From Candidatus Gastranaerophilales bacterium (GTDB lineage: Bacteria; Cyanobacteriota; Vampirovibrionia; Gastranaerophilales; Gastranaerophilaceae), in NCBI GenBank assembly GCA_944325825.1, contig CALVBP010000020.1, forward strand, positions 1-33,517: a DNA stretch of 33,517 nt, in the 5' to 3' direction. Under the pieces are notes generated by a model. The model was not told the origin of the DNA and made no database searches. It saw only the letters and a program-made list of their open reading frames with translations. The translations under genes were made by a program, and so were the position numbers. Shown here one piece after another: positions 6,147 to 15,076 of this stretch (position 1 is the stretch's first letter; every line of letters starts with the position of its first letter).

Positions 6147-6890
6147 CTAATCGGGGTTTTCATAATAATACAAGATTTGATTAGTATCATAATTTACTCC
6201 TATCCCATAGTGATAGGGGAAGTTATGCTTAGGCAAATTTTCGCTTTCCCGATCATTAATAACATAAAATGTAAACCCTTGAATATCTATATTCCCACTG
6301 TAATAACGGTAAGCAACCGCTTTTTCATTTTTACACTTACCATTCTTACAAACATTAATAAATTTATACTTTTTTAACTCATTATCAATAAATTTCCTAC
6401 TTGTATCAAATTTTAAATATAAATCTTCACTTCCAAAAACAGAAAAAATACTTGATTTTACTTCCGCATTTTTTGCTTCTTTAGGAATACTGCGCGGAAA
6501 ATGGAGTGTTTTTGACTGATCAACTTTACTGAGGGCTAGCTTATAATATTTTATTTGATTACATTTATCTTCTACATCACTAATTGAAAGCAAAATCAAA
6601 ATAAAGAAACAAAAAAAGATTTGTATAAATATAATTACAAAACTATTTAGTACAACTAGTAAAAACCGGTTCACAAAAGAAGCTTGCTTACGACCTCGCA
6701 CAAAAATAGCTGATATTAAAAAAATTAATAGAACCGGAAGTAAGAATATAAAACCAAATAATTTATATTTCCATTCAAAACTTATTAAACAGTATATAAA
6801 TGGCATGATACCAAGAATTAATGATATGCAGCATACTAGGAATAGCCAAGGATAATCCTGTTTAAAAATTTTTATACATTTTCTATTCAT
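6147..6890 (-). CDS. Membrane protein, candidate immunity partner of the 315-aa cargo protein
   Basis: 247 aa. Three to four N-terminal membrane helices (residues about 14-34, 40-60, 75-100 with a flanking aromatic-rich FIQIFFCFFILILLS) are followed by a roughly 140-residue soluble domain. That domain has a Cys pair in CKNGKCKN and a C-terminus GINYDTNQILYYYENPD-like (VNYDTNQILYYYENPD). The start ATG at 6890 has no SD, but TTGACA-N17-TAAATT ends 6 nt before it, so it seems leaderless and independently transcribed. It lies immediately downstream of the 315-aa gene and belongs to no known virion protein class. A membrane immunity protein is an inference from the pairing; it may equally be an unrelated moron. 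Confidence 0.55.
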   Translation of the reverse strand: MNRKCIKIFKQDYPWLFLVCCISLILGIMPFIYCLISFEWKYKLFGFIFLLPVLLIFLISAIFVRGRKQASFVNRFLLVVLNSFVIIFIQIFFCFFILILLSISDVEDKCNQIKYYKLALSKVDQSKTLHFPRSIPKEAKNAEVKSSIFSVFGSEDLYLKFDTSRKFIDNELKKYKFINVCKNGKCKNEKAVAYRYYSGNIDIQGFTFYVINDRESENLPKHNFPYHYGIGVNYDTNQILYYYENPD

Positions 6891-6896
6891 GCTGCT

Positions 6897-6925
6897 AATT
6901 TATCAGTTTTATTTACTTGTGTCAA
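6897..6925 (-). promoter_or_regulatory. Strong promoter of the 6890 membrane-protein gene
   Basis: On the minus strand TTGACA (6920-6925), 17-nt spacer, TAAATT (6897-6902), with TGA directly before the -10 (extended -10). The box is 6 nt from the ATG, giving a +1 at the start codon. It overlaps the end of the upstream gene's 3' region. Confidence 0.7.
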
Positions 6926-6929
6926 GCAA

Positions 6930-7877
6930 TTATTCATTATTCAAGTCTATTAATAAATCAAAAACAGAGTAATAGTTTTTATACAAGCCTTTTTCCTGCA
7001 GACCATGACCAAAATTATTTGGAATAGCTTTTAAAATTTCTACAGGAGTTTTTGGATTACGTTTTACAAAATCACTATTATCTATAAATCTACCATGAAA
7101 TACATTATTCTGATCTATATAAGGCTCAATTAATTTAGCATGTTGTATAGAAAAATATCGCTCTGCTTTATCGGGGGTTAAGCCTTTAAATTCAAAATCC
7201 CAATCTCTTATAGTTTTTTTCAAAAGAGATTCCTTATTAGCTTTTATAAAATCTTTCAACTCAGGAGATGATGCAAGTTTTTTAGAAAAATCTGAATTTG
7301 AATTATATAAAACACCTTTTTCACCAGCTTTTACACCATAGTTGTATAAATATTGTTTAGTTATATTTCCTAAGCTGTTTATGTTCTCTATGATTTTGGC
7401 ATTGGGGTTTGATTTTGCTTCTGAGAGGTCATCTACGCCATCAATATACATTTTGGATGCCATAGGCAACACGCTTTTTGTTACCGGATTTCTTATCAGG
7501 AAATCCAATGCCTGTTCCCCCGCAGTCATCTGCGAAATGTTTTTTTCACTAACATTATCAGACTTTAAAATTTTCTGTTTACCACTTATAGGATATTTTT
7601 GCTTCTTTTGAGCATTTACTGCAAAACCTGTTGGTTGAAATTCCGAAGCTTGTGCCAATCGAGAAAACCATCCTTGATTCCCGTTAGAATCTGTTCTTTT
7701 CTCCACATCAGGAGAAAGCTCAAGTTCTTCATCCTCAGGTATACCAATATTTCGATACTGATACACCAACTCCTTTTCCCGCTCTAATAGTTCTTCCAAT
7801 GTCATCCCAAGCATTCTTGCACGAGTATATATATCACTGTTTCCGGTTATACGATTTAAATAATTTTTAAAATTCAT
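6930..7877 (-). CDS. Portal-adjacent cargo protein, candidate toxin-like effector
   Basis: 315 aa, SD GAAAGGAAA. The N-terminus begins with a charged helix (YTRARMLGMTLEELLEREKE). A low-complexity, Lys/Asn-rich linker (about 65-110) follows, then a C-terminal domain of about 200 residues with the distinctive segments TIRDWDFEFKGLTPDKAERY and IEPYIDQNNVFHGRFIDNSD. It sits directly after portal, where many temperate phages place a MuF/minor-head protein, sometimes fused to a polymorphic toxin. It is followed by a membrane protein with its own promoter, the usual toxin/immunity layout. No catalytic family is recognised, so 'toxin' is inference. Alternative: a minor head or ejection protein. Confidence 0.5.
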   Translation of the reverse strand: MNFKNYLNRITGNSDIYTRARMLGMTLEELLEREKELVYQYRNIGIPEDEELELSPDVEKRTDSNGNQGWFSRLAQASEFQPTGFAVNAQKKQKYPISGKQKILKSDNVSEKNISQMTAGEQALDFLIRNPVTKSVLPMASKMYIDGVDDLSEAKSNPNAKIIENINSLGNITKQYLYNYGVKAGEKGVLYNSNSDFSKKLASSPELKDFIKANKESLLKKTIRDWDFEFKGLTPDKAERYFSIQHAKLIEPYIDQNNVFHGRFIDNSDFVKRNPKTPVEILKAIPNNFGHGLQEKGLYKNYYSVFDLLIDLNNE

Positions 7878-7910
7878 AAATTTTTCCTTTCGTCAATTTT
7901 CATAGGGAGG

Positions 7911-7943
7911 TTTATCGGCGCAGCCTGCGGCTGCGCCGATAAA
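7911..7943. other. 15-bp GC-rich hairpin between portal and cargo genes
   Basis: TTTATCGGCGCAGCC (7911-7925), loop TGC, then its perfect complement (7929-7943). It lies 19 nt past the portal stop and about 33 nt before the next start. On the minus strand no U-run follows; on the plus strand the stem ends in AAAAAT. It could act as a processing/stability element separating portal from cargo expression. Confidence 0.75.
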
Positions 7944-7962
7944 AATAATGCCAAATAGAAAG

Positions 7963-9936
7963 TTATTTTTTATTACGTTTTTTGAGCTCTTTAATAATTT
8001 CTTCTAAAGCTTCTTCTTTATCTTCAGAAATTACATCAGGAACAATCTCACCTTGTATTTCAGGTACAGATTCGGCTGCTAAAGGTAAACCTTGCTGCAA
8101 AGCAGAGTTACCCTGTGAATTCTCATTTCTTATTTGAGAGAGCAAACCTGCAAGGACCAACGGATTTAGTCCGTTATTTAACTCATTATTTACCCCGTTA
8201 TTTACTCCCATTCCGGCCAAAAACCTTTCAGGATTATCAACCCCTTTTTGTTCAAAATACCAGATAAAAATTTCCTCAAGATTCAATTGTATATGCTGGG
8301 CAAACCTTTCTACCGACTGAACAAGCATATCTGCCTGTTCGGATTTTAAAGTTGCCATTGAAGAATCCGCATAAGTATATTTATAATCAGCTTGCCTTAT
8401 TGCATCATCAATTTCAATCATTTCCTGCTGATTCTCTTTATTAACAAAAACTCTTTCAACTCCCGATTTAAAATCAGCACAAAGTTTTGCTACTTTTTCC
8501 ACAACGGAAATAATATAATCTTGATTAATAGTATCCACAAGCATTGAAAGTCTTGTCATCTGCCCTTGTGTTTTTGTGTTAATTTCGGTTGCGGTTTTTG
8601 TAGAACTCGGTTCCACCGCTCCGACCATATTAGGGAAAATTCCGGAGACTTCCGCCATCAAATCATTGAGAAATGAAATATCCTGAAGGTAAATATTAGA
8701 ATTAAACGTTAACTGCTGGAAAGCTGCATTTGGAGAAATATTATCGCCATATTCAATAATTTTACCCGGATAAAGTTTGATTTCGTCCTCATCAAAGAAG
8801 CCTTCCGGGGCAAGAAGAGGAGGATTTTCGTTAAGCGCTTGCAAATTACAGGTTCTGTTCATCAAGTCCTCCTGAAAATGAGCAAGTGAAAGCACCGAAT
8901 AAAGCGGGCTTATACCCCGTTTCGTTTCAGGGTCGAGGACAAAAGCACCATAAGAAAACGGATTTATTATTCTTTCATTCTTTCCGAATGCTACAAGATA
9001 TTTCCTTCCCACTACAACTGCATGCCAGTTTTTCAAAAGAGTTCCGTCAGAAAGTTTTAAATCTCCCCAGTGTTCGAGAACTTCAAGGGTGGTACCATTA
9101 ACAACATCTTCCGAATAATTATCTGAGAATCCGGATTTGTAATTCGGGTGAGATGCAGAATTTACCATCCCGTTAATTTCTCTTGCCTGTTCTTCTGTAA
9201 TAGTATAATATTTATTACTTATTATATCAGACGGAGTTTTGTATGAACGGTAAATTTTGGGACATGAATCCCAATTATCAGCTTGAGACGGATCAAAAAC
9301 TATATCAGCAGGATTAACGGGATAAACGTAAGGATTATCATACTTTTTCCTTATATCTACCCAGAAATTCTTACCCTTTTTTATTGCATCAAGTATCCTC
9401 GGAAGTTTTATCACGTCCTGAGAAAACAGTGTTCTGAAAAAGTCTATCGGACGACGATATTCTTCATAGTTCTTTTTCCAGGCAGTAAAAGATATTAATT
9501 CACCATAAAGTAAAGCGTAATCAATAACCTTGTCGCAGGTTCTTTGAAAACCCATTTTCTCAAAAATGTCCACAAGCATAGCTTTTTGTTTATTTGAGGC
9601 ATTGTTGGAGTCGTGATTTTCTCCCGATACGTCGAACATAGAATTAACATTTGCATAAGTATTTCTCCAGATAAAAGCTTTGAGGGTTTGATAAAACATA
9701 AATGTTTTGCACATCTTTACTTTTGATTTCCATTTTTCGTTCTTATCCGAAACTGATTTAAAATCATTTTTAAAAAATATTTCATTGGCAAGTTTAGATG
9801 CCATATCTAAATTGGCAGACCGCTTGGAGTTGAAAGTTACAAATCCGGTTGAAATTCTTTTTACGAGATTTTCCTCTTCCGATTTTGTTAATTGTTTTGT
9901 AGAATTGTCTTTTTCAATAATGTACTCAAATGACAT
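7963..9936 (-). CDS. Phage portal protein, podovirus type
   Basis: 657 aa from the ATG at 9936, which has GGAAAGGAAAA upstream; an in-frame extension to 10074 encodes a hydrophobic stretch and overlaps the divergent gene, so it is rejected. Portal-like signs: an N-terminal helical region, the wing/stem strands VYPVNPADIVFDPSQADNWD and TTLEVLEHWGDL, a helical segment with LAHFQEDLMNRTCNLQALNE and the bound-loop PPLLAPEGFFDEDEIKLYPG, then the tunnel-helix region TATEINTKTQGQMTRLSMLV. The tail after about residue 570 is Asn/Gln-rich and acidic-basic (coiled 'barrel' region), as in P22-like portals. It forms the dodecameric DNA channel and terminase dock. No terminase gene is adjacent upstream, which is unusual. 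Confidence 0.85.
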   Translation of the reverse strand: MSFEYIIEKDNSTKQLTKSEEENLVKRISTGFVTFNSKRSANLDMASKLANEIFFKNDFKSVSDKNEKWKSKVKMCKTFMFYQTLKAFIWRNTYANVNSMFDVSGENHDSNNASNKQKAMLVDIFEKMGFQRTCDKVIDYALLYGELISFTAWKKNYEEYRRPIDFFRTLFSQDVIKLPRILDAIKKGKNFWVDIRKKYDNPYVYPVNPADIVFDPSQADNWDSCPKIYRSYKTPSDIISNKYYTITEEQAREINGMVNSASHPNYKSGFSDNYSEDVVNGTTLEVLEHWGDLKLSDGTLLKNWHAVVVGRKYLVAFGKNERIINPFSYGAFVLDPETKRGISPLYSVLSLAHFQEDLMNRTCNLQALNENPPLLAPEGFFDEDEIKLYPGKIIEYGDNISPNAAFQQLTFNSNIYLQDISFLNDLMAEVSGIFPNMVGAVEPSSTKTATEINTKTQGQMTRLSMLVDTINQDYIISVVEKVAKLCADFKSGVERVFVNKENQQEMIEIDDAIRQADYKYTYADSSMATLKSEQADMLVQSVERFAQHIQLNLEEIFIWYFEQKGVDNPERFLAGMGVNNGVNNELNNGLNPLVLAGLLSQIRNENSQGNSALQQGLPLAAESVPEIQGEIVPDVISEDKEEALEEIIKELKKRNKK

Positions 9937-10041
9937 AATTTTCCTTTCCGGAGCTTTTGCTCCATTTTGTATAGCAAAAATATTTTTTAGAAGGTTTAAA
10001 AATAAGAGCCAGTAAATATAAAAGAAAGTAAGGACAGATAA

Positions 10042-12933
10042 ATGAAAATTCAAGGAATCAATAACACCCCGCATTTTTACAGCATCACAAGCTTTAAGAA
10101 AGACTCAAGCAGAGATGAAAATAATAAAACTATTCAACCAAATGCTCAATATATTACACCTGCAATAAACTTTGGAGCCAGAGTGGACAAGGGTTTAGAA
10201 AGATTTTATGAATTCAATTCCCATAGAATGCCGCAAACTGTTAAAACATATATAGAATCTCTGGGAGATAGGAGTATCCTGTCCCCGCTAATGGCACAAA
10301 GAAATGCATTTGCCAGGCTCGCAGATGTAACCGATGCAAATGAAATAAAAACACTTTTCCCGAAAGAAGATTTATTTAAAAACTTAATTAATCCCGAGCA
10401 AAGTAAAGCTACAAGAGGTATCCTCGGTGTTTACAGAGAAAATAAAGAACTCCTCGATTTATGCAATCAGGGGATTTTGGCGAATAATGAAAATCTTACG
10501 GTCTATCTTGTAAAGAAAATTTTCCTTGAAGGAAAAACTCTGGATGAAATGAACGAAGATTTAAAAAAAGATGCAAATCCTGAATTCCTTGAAATTTATA
10601 ACCAAAAAGAAGAAAGTATTAAAAATAAATCTGCAGAAGGTAAAATACTCAGAAGCTCAACTTTGAAAGCTCTTGGCATTGAGCAGCCTGAAGTTGAATA
10701 CCTGCAGTCTTTAAGATACACAAGGGACGGCTACTCCGACCTTGTTGGAGAAAAGATTTCACAAGTTCAAAGAGCTTTTTGGGAATCAATGCCGGTTGAA
10801 GAAAGAACTGCAAGAGCCAGAAAAAGTGTTGAAAGATTTGAAAAATGGTGGAACTCTCTTACAAGAGACCAGCAGCTTGATAAAATTGCCGCCCAGGCAG
10901 ATGAAATAGAACTGCTTGAGGAATTCAACAAATCTGATTTCGGCAAAACCAAGAGGAATACTGCCGCAAAAACAAATATAAAAGAACACTCTCCTCTTCA
11001 TCAAAAAACATCGGTTACATCAACTCTAAGCAGAGATGATTTATTTAAAATCTGGGCATCAAATAATTTAAAAATATTTACAGCTAATTTAAGCGACCTT
11101 GACAAAAGAATACTTCAAACAAAAAGAACCCAAAATGCAGCTGCACGATGGGAAAATATGACCCCGGCAGAAAAAACAGAATATATTTCCAAATTAAAAG
11201 CCGGAACAGAACCTTTAAAATACGCAATGATAGATGCCTGGAATAATAATCCGGATATTATTGTTGCAATGTCTATATTTTTGAAAAAACGTCAAATTAA
11301 CAAACCTCTTGATGAATTATATTCAAGTATGGAATTCAGCAACTTTATGTCTAAAGCTATGACTGAATTCTGGGAAGAGCATCCGGATTTTGCTATAAAA
11401 CTCGGTTCTTCTATTAAAGATTCTCACCAAAAAATAAAAGAAGCCGTAATAAGCGGTCATTTTCAAGATTTAAAGAATCAAATAATGAACAATAAAAAAG
11501 ACCGAATTAAAAATATTCTGGCTGAAATAAAAAATCACAGAGAAATAAATTTAAATCTTAACGGATTCAGACCCATTGTAAAAGAATTTGCTACAGAATA
11601 TCAAAACAGGCATTCCGAATTTTTAAAATTCCTGCCTGATGAATATCTGCAAGACTTCTTTAATATAGCAAATGAAGAACTTCCGGATAATCAAATTAAA
11701 AGTTGGTTAAAAGTCATAAGAGATGATGATTCTTTGACAGTAGAAGATTTTGATAACATAAATGCAATAAAAAAACATGAATCTAATGATGCAAAATTTA
11801 TGAATCGTGCCCTCGAAGGAGCCCTTGCTGACACATTATACCTCTGCACAGGAAGCCCTGAAGTATTTATGATGTCACAGGCAGATGCCAAAGTCGCATT
11901 ACTCCAAATTGCTGAAGGTTATGATAAAGTTGCTTTATATTCAGAAAAATATGACAGAAGATTTGAACTTCCGGTTCGAAAACATGATTTTGACAGAAAT
12001 ATGATATCAAAACTTTATAACTGGTATAAAACTCCGCTTAATAACTATGAAATCAACTCCATACTTGAACAATTCTTTACTATAAAAACCCCGGACAATA
12101 CTATTAGTAATGACCGCCGGGATACAATACTAAACCTTTGTGAATATATCTTCTCCTACGGACACAGCATATTTATCCCATTTTCTCATATTAACTATCC
12201 GCCGGAAGTAAAGGCTGCATTCGTAAAAAAATTCTTAGACAATCTACCGTCAGATATTCCTGAAGATTCGTTTGCCATCAGAACAGAAACCGTTGCTGAC
12301 TTCCAAAAGGAAGAAAAAATTAAAGCAATTAATCATATTGTTGCGAAAAAATACAGCTTCTTACCAAAAGAAATTTTGGAACTCTATACGTATGAGCTTG
12401 ATAAAATGCTCAGAGCTGTAGAAGACAGAACTGTTAATGATTTTAAATATGTAATTACGGAATATCAAAAAGAAAATGATATACAGTTTGTTAAAAGTAT
12501 TAGATTTAGACGAGAATTATTCAATAGAATTAACACTTTGTACAGCCTTTGCGCAGAACAAACCATAGCCGACATTATTTATAATGCTACCGGTGAACCT
12601 AAAGTTTACGCAATGTCGTTTGAAGAACTCATAGATGCAGCAGAACAACTATCTAAGAAAAACAACCGGGGCAAAACTATAGATGCTGCTTGTTCAATTC
12701 TTAACGGAACAATATCTCTTAAGCTTAAGAATAAATTAAATTTCTATAAGGGTGATAATGCTTATAACAATTACAAAAACGAACTTATTGAATACTTAAA
12801 AGAACTTGAAGACGAAGGAAAACGAAAAGCAGACAAAACAGAACTTTTATACATACTAAATCCGGAAGAATCACAAAAAGAAATAGATTATTATACTCAA
12901 AAAAGAATTGATGCAATGGAAAATTATTTTTAA
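10042..12933 (+). CDS. 963-aa helical repeat protein of unknown function
   Basis: No signal peptide or membrane helix; almost entirely alpha-helical and Lys/Glu/Asn-rich. The N-terminus (MKIQGINNTPHFYSITSFKK ... AINFGARVDK) shares the 'MKI...(I/V)xFxG/A' tag with the 102-aa protein at 21668. There is internal duplication. FLPDEYLQDFF (about residue 532) and FLPKEILELYT (about 772) each precede, by roughly 65-80 residues, the matching segments ADTLYLCTGSPEVFMMS (about 594) and ADIIYNATGEPKVYAMS (about 845). The middle has WESMPVEERTARARK and WENMTPAEKTEYISKLK, resembling short modular helix repeats. Only a weak SD (AAGGA) precedes ATG. It diverges from portal and its stop overlaps the convergent GNAT-like gene by 4 nt. 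A structural or secreted lineage-specific protein is possible; no function assigned. Confidence 0.75.
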   Translation: MKIQGINNTPHFYSITSFKKDSSRDENNKTIQPNAQYITPAINFGARVDKGLERFYEFNSHRMPQTVKTYIESLGDRSILSPLMAQRNAFARLADVTDANEIKTLFPKEDLFKNLINPEQSKATRGILGVYRENKELLDLCNQGILANNENLTVYLVKKIFLEGKTLDEMNEDLKKDANPEFLEIYNQKEESIKNKSAEGKILRSSTLKALGIEQPEVEYLQSLRYTRDGYSDLVGEKISQVQRAFWESMPVEERTARARKSVERFEKWWNSLTRDQQLDKIAAQADEIELLEEFNKSDFGKTKRNTAAKTNIKEHSPLHQKTSVTSTLSRDDLFKIWASNNLKIFTANLSDLDKRILQTKRTQNAAARWENMTPAEKTEYISKLKAGTEPLKYAMIDAWNNNPDIIVAMSIFLKKRQINKPLDELYSSMEFSNFMSKAMTEFWEEHPDFAIKLGSSIKDSHQKIKEAVISGHFQDLKNQIMNNKKDRIKNILAEIKNHREINLNLNGFRPIVKEFATEYQNRHSEFLKFLPDEYLQDFFNIANEELPDNQIKSWLKVIRDDDSLTVEDFDNINAIKKHESNDAKFMNRALEGALADTLYLCTGSPEVFMMSQADAKVALLQIAEGYDKVALYSEKYDRRFELPVRKHDFDRNMISKLYNWYKTPLNNYEINSILEQFFTIKTPDNTISNDRRDTILNLCEYIFSYGHSIFIPFSHINYPPEVKAAFVKKFLDNLPSDIPEDSFAIRTETVADFQKEEKIKAINHIVAKKYSFLPKEILELYTYELDKMLRAVEDRTVNDFKYVITEYQKENDIQFVKSIRFRRELFNRINTLYSLCAEQTIADIIYNATGEPKVYAMSFEELIDAAEQLSKKNNRGKTIDAACSILNGTISLKLKNKLNFYKGDNAYNNYKNELIEYLKELEDEGKRKADKTELLYILNPEESQKEIDYYTQKRIDAMENYF

Positions 12934-13316
12934 GCTTTCTTCCTTAATATAAAAATATTATGCTCAAGCCTCGTAAAGCCTGCTTTCAAAAGACAAAGTG
13001 CAGAAGCCCTATTCATTGCTTCCGCATAAATATCAACAGAAAACCAGGTTGTTGAAAGCCTCAGACATTCAATATTTATTTCAAACATTTTTCTGTTTGC
13101 AAATCCGTTCAGATATAATTTATCATCTTTTATATAATAATAAATTCCGCCTACAAGTTTGTTATTATAAACAAACATATAGAAAAAAGTATTGTCACGG
13201 ATAAATTCAAACGAATTATCATCGCATATTTTATCTTGGACTTTTTTATATAATAATCTGAGCGGGTCTTCGTATACTCGAAAACCCGCATCAGACGGTA
13301 TAAAAACTTTTAACAT
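12930..13316 (-). CDS. GNAT-fold-like small protein, possibly phage-derived
   Basis: 128 aa. A GNAT-like pattern is visible: an N-terminal helix pair, then strands FFYMFVYNNKLVGGIYYYIK and DKLYLNGFANR, and a C-terminal NRASALCLLKAGFTRLEHN that matches motif B ('N..s..ll.k.GF') of acetyltransferases. The canonical Q/R-x-x-G-x-G/A pyrophosphate loop is not evident, so acetyl-CoA binding is doubtful. Similar compact GNAT-like proteins occur in podoviruses near the terminase/internal-protein genes (T7 gp13-like group). It is on the same strand as the head genes, overlaps the 963-aa gene's stop by 4 nt, and lies 16 nt after the M48 gene. Could be phage relic or host. Confidence 0.5.
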   Translation of the reverse strand: MLKVFIPSDAGFRVYEDPLRLLYKKVQDKICDDNSFEFIRDNTFFYMFVYNNKLVGGIYYYIKDDKLYLNGFANRKMFEINIECLRLSTTWFSVDIYAEAMNRASALCLLKAGFTRLEHNIFILRKKA

Positions 13317-13332
13317 TTTATCCCCAAATTTC

Positions 13333-14604
13333 TTATAAAACTGCCGATTGCTCTTTTAGATACTTGTTATCGGGAGCAAACAAAAGACCTTTTCTTGCAG
13401 CAGCCCGAGCTTCTTCCAAATACTTATTCTCACCTGTCTGTTTATATAAATATTCATAAGTATAAGAAAGGTATAAATAAAGAATCGGATTTTTGCCATC
13501 CTTTTTCAAAAGTTTATTAAAATATTTTTCTGCATCTTCAAAATCACCGTTTTTGTAAGACTTATATGCATACCTTAATAACATTTCGTCTACAGTTTCC
13601 GGTCTATAGTAAGAATCCTGATTTTTAGCAGAACCTCTTGAAATTATAATAGAAGTTCTGTCTGAAGACTTATTACACTGTAAAACATCTGAATTATAAA
13701 TGTTATATTTACCTTCAAGCTTCCATTGTTCTTCAACAAAATACTGTCTGTTTTCTTCAAAATTTCTTAATCTTTTTTCCGGATTCGGATGGGATAAAGT
13801 CACAGTTCCTACATAAGGAAGTGTATTGATAAAAGAAAGAGTTTCCTTTGCCGAATCAAGGTTATACCCGGCTCTTGCCGCCAGAATTGCACCCTCTATA
13901 TCGGCAGAATATTCCATTTTTTGTAGTTTTGTATTTGCTATTGCATTACGCATCGCAGTATCGAAATTTGCATACGTATCAGTTGCGAAATCATACTGCC
14001 TGTTCAAATTTCGCAATATTTTGGCAGTTCTTTGCCCATGGCCTAAAAGTTGATGAGCCATTTCATGCCCTATAACAAGAGCCATGGCGTCTTCATTATC
14101 GGATAATGTATCATAAAGCCCTGTATAAATTACTATGTAATTCATATTAGATGAGCCTGCATTAAACTCTCCGTCAGTTGTTTTTCTTATCGCTATTCTC
14201 CAATTAATATAATCCAAGTTATTCGCCCTGATTATACGTTCGGCAATTCTGTATACTTTATAAAAATCCTTCGGATAAGCCTGCGTATTATAATCATCTA
14301 CTTTATTTTTTCTCAAATTATCTTTTATCTTGTTATACTGAACGTCATCCTTCGATATTTTTGCTTTAAAGGTTGCATCATCAATTTTTTTGTAATTACC
14401 AAAAGGAATCAGGTTCGGATCTTTAACCTTAACCGTAGAAACAGTGGATTGGTTTGTTGCTGCAAAATATCTGTTTGTTGTACCATATTTTTGAGATTCT
14501 TTAGCTTCACGCAAATTCAAAGATGCATAATCATCCCAGGGCCACGCACCTGCAAGTGTTTGAGAGATGAAAACTGCAGCTAAAACAAATAAAATCTTTT
14601 TCAT
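13333..14604 (-). CDS. Secreted M48-family metalloprotease with TPR tail
   Basis: 423 aa, SD GGAGAA. Signal peptide MKKILFVLAAVFISQTLAGA with cleavage near residue 19. The zinc-binding HExxH is HEMAH (residues 180-184) followed by LLGH. The downstream third ligand lies in MEYSADIEG (ExxxD, about residues 232-239), exactly the gluzincin M48 arrangement. After a linker, residues about 345-415 carry tetratricopeptide-type helices (YKSYKNGDFEDAEKYFNKLL). This is the BepA/YfgC-like layout: a periplasmic protease acting in outer-membrane protein quality control, with the TPR contacting partners. No lipobox. It interrupts the possible phage genes on both sides but looks like a normal host gene. Confidence 0.85.
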   Translation of the reverse strand: MKKILFVLAAVFISQTLAGAWPWDDYASLNLREAKESQKYGTTNRYFAATNQSTVSTVKVKDPNLIPFGNYKKIDDATFKAKISKDDVQYNKIKDNLRKNKVDDYNTQAYPKDFYKVYRIAERIIRANNLDYINWRIAIRKTTDGEFNAGSSNMNYIVIYTGLYDTLSDNEDAMALVIGHEMAHQLLGHGQRTAKILRNLNRQYDFATDTYANFDTAMRNAIANTKLQKMEYSADIEGAILAARAGYNLDSAKETLSFINTLPYVGTVTLSHPNPEKRLRNFEENRQYFVEEQWKLEGKYNIYNSDVLQCNKSSDRTSIIISRGSAKNQDSYYRPETVDEMLLRYAYKSYKNGDFEDAEKYFNKLLKKDGKNPILYLYLSYTYEYLYKQTGENKYLEEARAAARKGLLFAPDNKYLKEQSAVL

Positions 14605-14654
14605 ATATTCTCCATTTTTTATTCAAGATTAACATTTTTAAGTTTTTTTTTCAA

Positions 14655-14984
14655 CTAAATTTTACATTCATTCAACCCTTCAATAATATTAATCTGAGGT
14701 TCTGTATCTGCAAACTCTGTATCTTCCATCCCTAACGCAATACGCTGTCCTTTCTGAACCTTTACCATAGAAGAAATTAAAAAATCTAAAACAGATACAG
14801 AGTTCTTTGGAATATCAAGGAATTCTATATCCGCTCTTGTCAATTCTCTTGAATACTCATCAAGAATAAAACCTAAAATAGAAAGTGTTTTATCGTAAAA
14901 TTCAATATGTTTTTGATTTACCTCGTTTTTAAGGTCCTTTATATCTTTTACTTTTACTTTTTCTTTTTCTTTATTTTTAACCAT
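14655..14984 (-). CDS. Small helical protein, possibly terminase small-subunit-like
   Basis: 109 aa, SD AAGGA. Very Lys/Glu-rich first 30 residues (KEKEKVKVKDIKDLKNEVN), then helices, ending with VQKGQRIALGMEDTEFADTE followed by PQINIIEGL. Several phage small terminases end with a helix of the type '..Q..A.GL', then an acidic segment and a short beta strand of this kind, which is the basis for the suggestion. Against it: no large terminase follows, and the next gene downstream is a host-type M48 protease. It is separated from the upstream zinc-ribbon gene by a terminator (15007-15064). Treat the function as unknown with a phage flavour. Confidence 0.45.
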   Translation of the reverse strand: MVKNKEKEKVKVKDIKDLKNEVNQKHIEFYDKTLSILGFILDEYSRELTRADIEFLDIPKNSVSVLDFLISSMVKVQKGQRIALGMEDTEFADTEPQINIIEGLNECKI

Positions 14985-15006
14985 AATTAATCCTTAAATA
15001 ATTAAA

Positions 15007-15064
15007 TAAAAAAACAGGGGCTGAAAAGAGCTGTATGAGAGAAAGGTGAAATAAAAGCCCCTGT
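15007..15064 (-). terminator. Intrinsic terminator of the zinc-ribbon gene
   Basis: ACAGGGGCT (15014-15022) pairs with AGCCCCTGT (15056-15064) around a 33-nt loop. On the minus strand the stem is followed by a run of seven T (15007-15013). It ends the 15077 gene's transcript before the 14984 gene. Confidence 0.7.
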
Positions 15065-15076
15065 AAAGATGTGTGT

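Noticed and set aside
9937-10074. Longer portal N-terminus
   Set aside because: The extension is a hydrophobic stretch overlapping the divergent gene's start; the ATG at 9936 has an excellent SD.
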